Source: Candidatus Pelagibacterales bacterium | GTDB lineage: Bacteria; Pseudomonadota; Alphaproteobacteria; Pelagibacterales; AG-422-B15 | Length of the DNA: 10,342 nucleotides | Direction of reading: 5' to 3' | Assembly (NCBI GenBank): GCA_016777745.1 | Contig: JADHQX010000037.1 | Location: forward strand, 1-10,342 | Shown: piece after piece, positions 10,209-10,342 of the stretch | How the letters are laid out: each line of letters starts with the position of its first letter | How positions within the stretch are numbered: the stretch's first letter is position 1 | Translations under genes and position numbers: made by a program | Notes under the pieces: generated by a model | What the model saw: only the letters and a program-made list of their open reading frames with translations | What the model was told of the DNA's origin: nothing | Database searches by the model: none

Positions 10209-10342
10209 AAACTGAATCCTTTCAGTGAATCCTTATCTACATCTTGTTTGATACCGCCAATGATATATGACTCTACTTCAGTTTCTTGTGGAGCCACTTG
10301 TAACCCTGACGAACTCAACCAATGCTGTGTCCAAGGAAGTGG
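10205..10342 (-). CDS. nrdB: Ribonucleotide reductase beta subunit NrdB (C-terminal 45 residues)
   Basis: The frame runs in from the right edge and ends at TGA 10205-10207. It reads PLPWTQHWLSSSGLQVAPQE, then TEVESYIIGGIKQDVDKDSL and KGFSL. This closely follows the E. coli class Ia NrdB tail (WINTWL...VQVAPQEVEVSSYLVGQID...DDLSNFQL). The C-terminal acidic-hydrophobic peptide (VDKDSLKGFSL) is the segment that binds the alpha subunit and carries the radical-transfer chain. It overlaps the glutaredoxin start by 4 nt. NrdB makes deoxyribonucleotides for phage replication; the di-iron domain lies outside the window. Confidence 0.93.
   Translation of the reverse strand, partial: PLPWTQHWLSSSGLQVAPQETEVESYIIGGIKQDVDKDSLKGFSL

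Noticed and set aside
1..10342. CRISPR arrays, insertion sequences, attachment sites or long direct repeats
   Set aside because: I saw no repeat-spacer pattern, transposase or tRNA-flanking duplication. The only repeats found are short promoter-linked or palindromic ones.

Overview
The window looks like part of a marine T4-like (myovirus-type) phage genome, probably from a phage of an alphaproteobacterium and plausibly SAR11. This rests on gene content, because no capsid, terminase or polymerase gene is present. Phage markers are the densely packed small genes with overlapping start and stop codons, an NrdB-glutaredoxin pair, a PAAR spike-tip protein, a bS21 ribosomal protein, a 2OG-Fe(II) oxygenase, a secreted SleB-type lysin and T4-type TATAAATA boxes. 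Host hints are a circularly permuted two-piece tmRNA (the alphaproteobacterial arrangement, also known in some cyanobacteria) and two lipoproteins with a domain like the Rickettsiales 17-kDa surface antigen. Base composition is AT-rich.

Every supported gene lies on the minus strand, so transcription runs from the right end to the left end. From right to left the layout is: (1) 10342-9374, the C-terminus of ribonucleotide reductase NrdB, a glutaredoxin, an Sm-like small beta-barrel protein and a PAAR protein, all joined by 1-4 nt overlaps. (2) 9369-8714, a consensus sigma70-type promoter driving three small genes: an Hc1-like basic protein, a small membrane protein and an unknown protein. (3) 8717-8221, a promoter, a permuted tmRNA gene (acceptor piece first, then coding piece with a 24-codon tag) and an intrinsic terminator. 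(4) 8179-7544, a secreted outer-membrane beta-barrel protein followed by a terminator. (5) 7499-6286, three small genes (two membrane proteins and a DUF6356-like protein) and an SNase-type nuclease. (6) 6272-5199, a promoter, a conserved phage protein and the SleB-type lysin. (7) 5181-3898, a promoter and three lipoproteins. (8) 3882-1867, a large membrane/coiled-coil protein with a candidate -1 frameshift site near its end. (9) 1770-1, an unknown gene, bS21 (with an internal promoter and a perfect 9-nt Shine-Dalgarno), the 2OG oxygenase, and GMP reductase GuaC running off the left edge.

Three themes emerge. Nucleotide metabolism is represented by NrdB with glutaredoxin and by GuaC. Translation control is represented by tmRNA and bS21. 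Envelope remodelling and lysis are represented by the outer-membrane protein, three lipoproteins, the membrane proteins and the lysin. Five sigma70-type promoters share an AGGTTGAC or TGGTTGAC core, and two of them share a longer 21-bp element.

The strongest second-look items are the permuted tmRNA with its long tag and the 16-bp helix closing its spacer, the A9 slippery site that would extend the 671-aa protein to a stop one base before the next gene, and the rpsU-like gene with a perfect Shine-Dalgarno.
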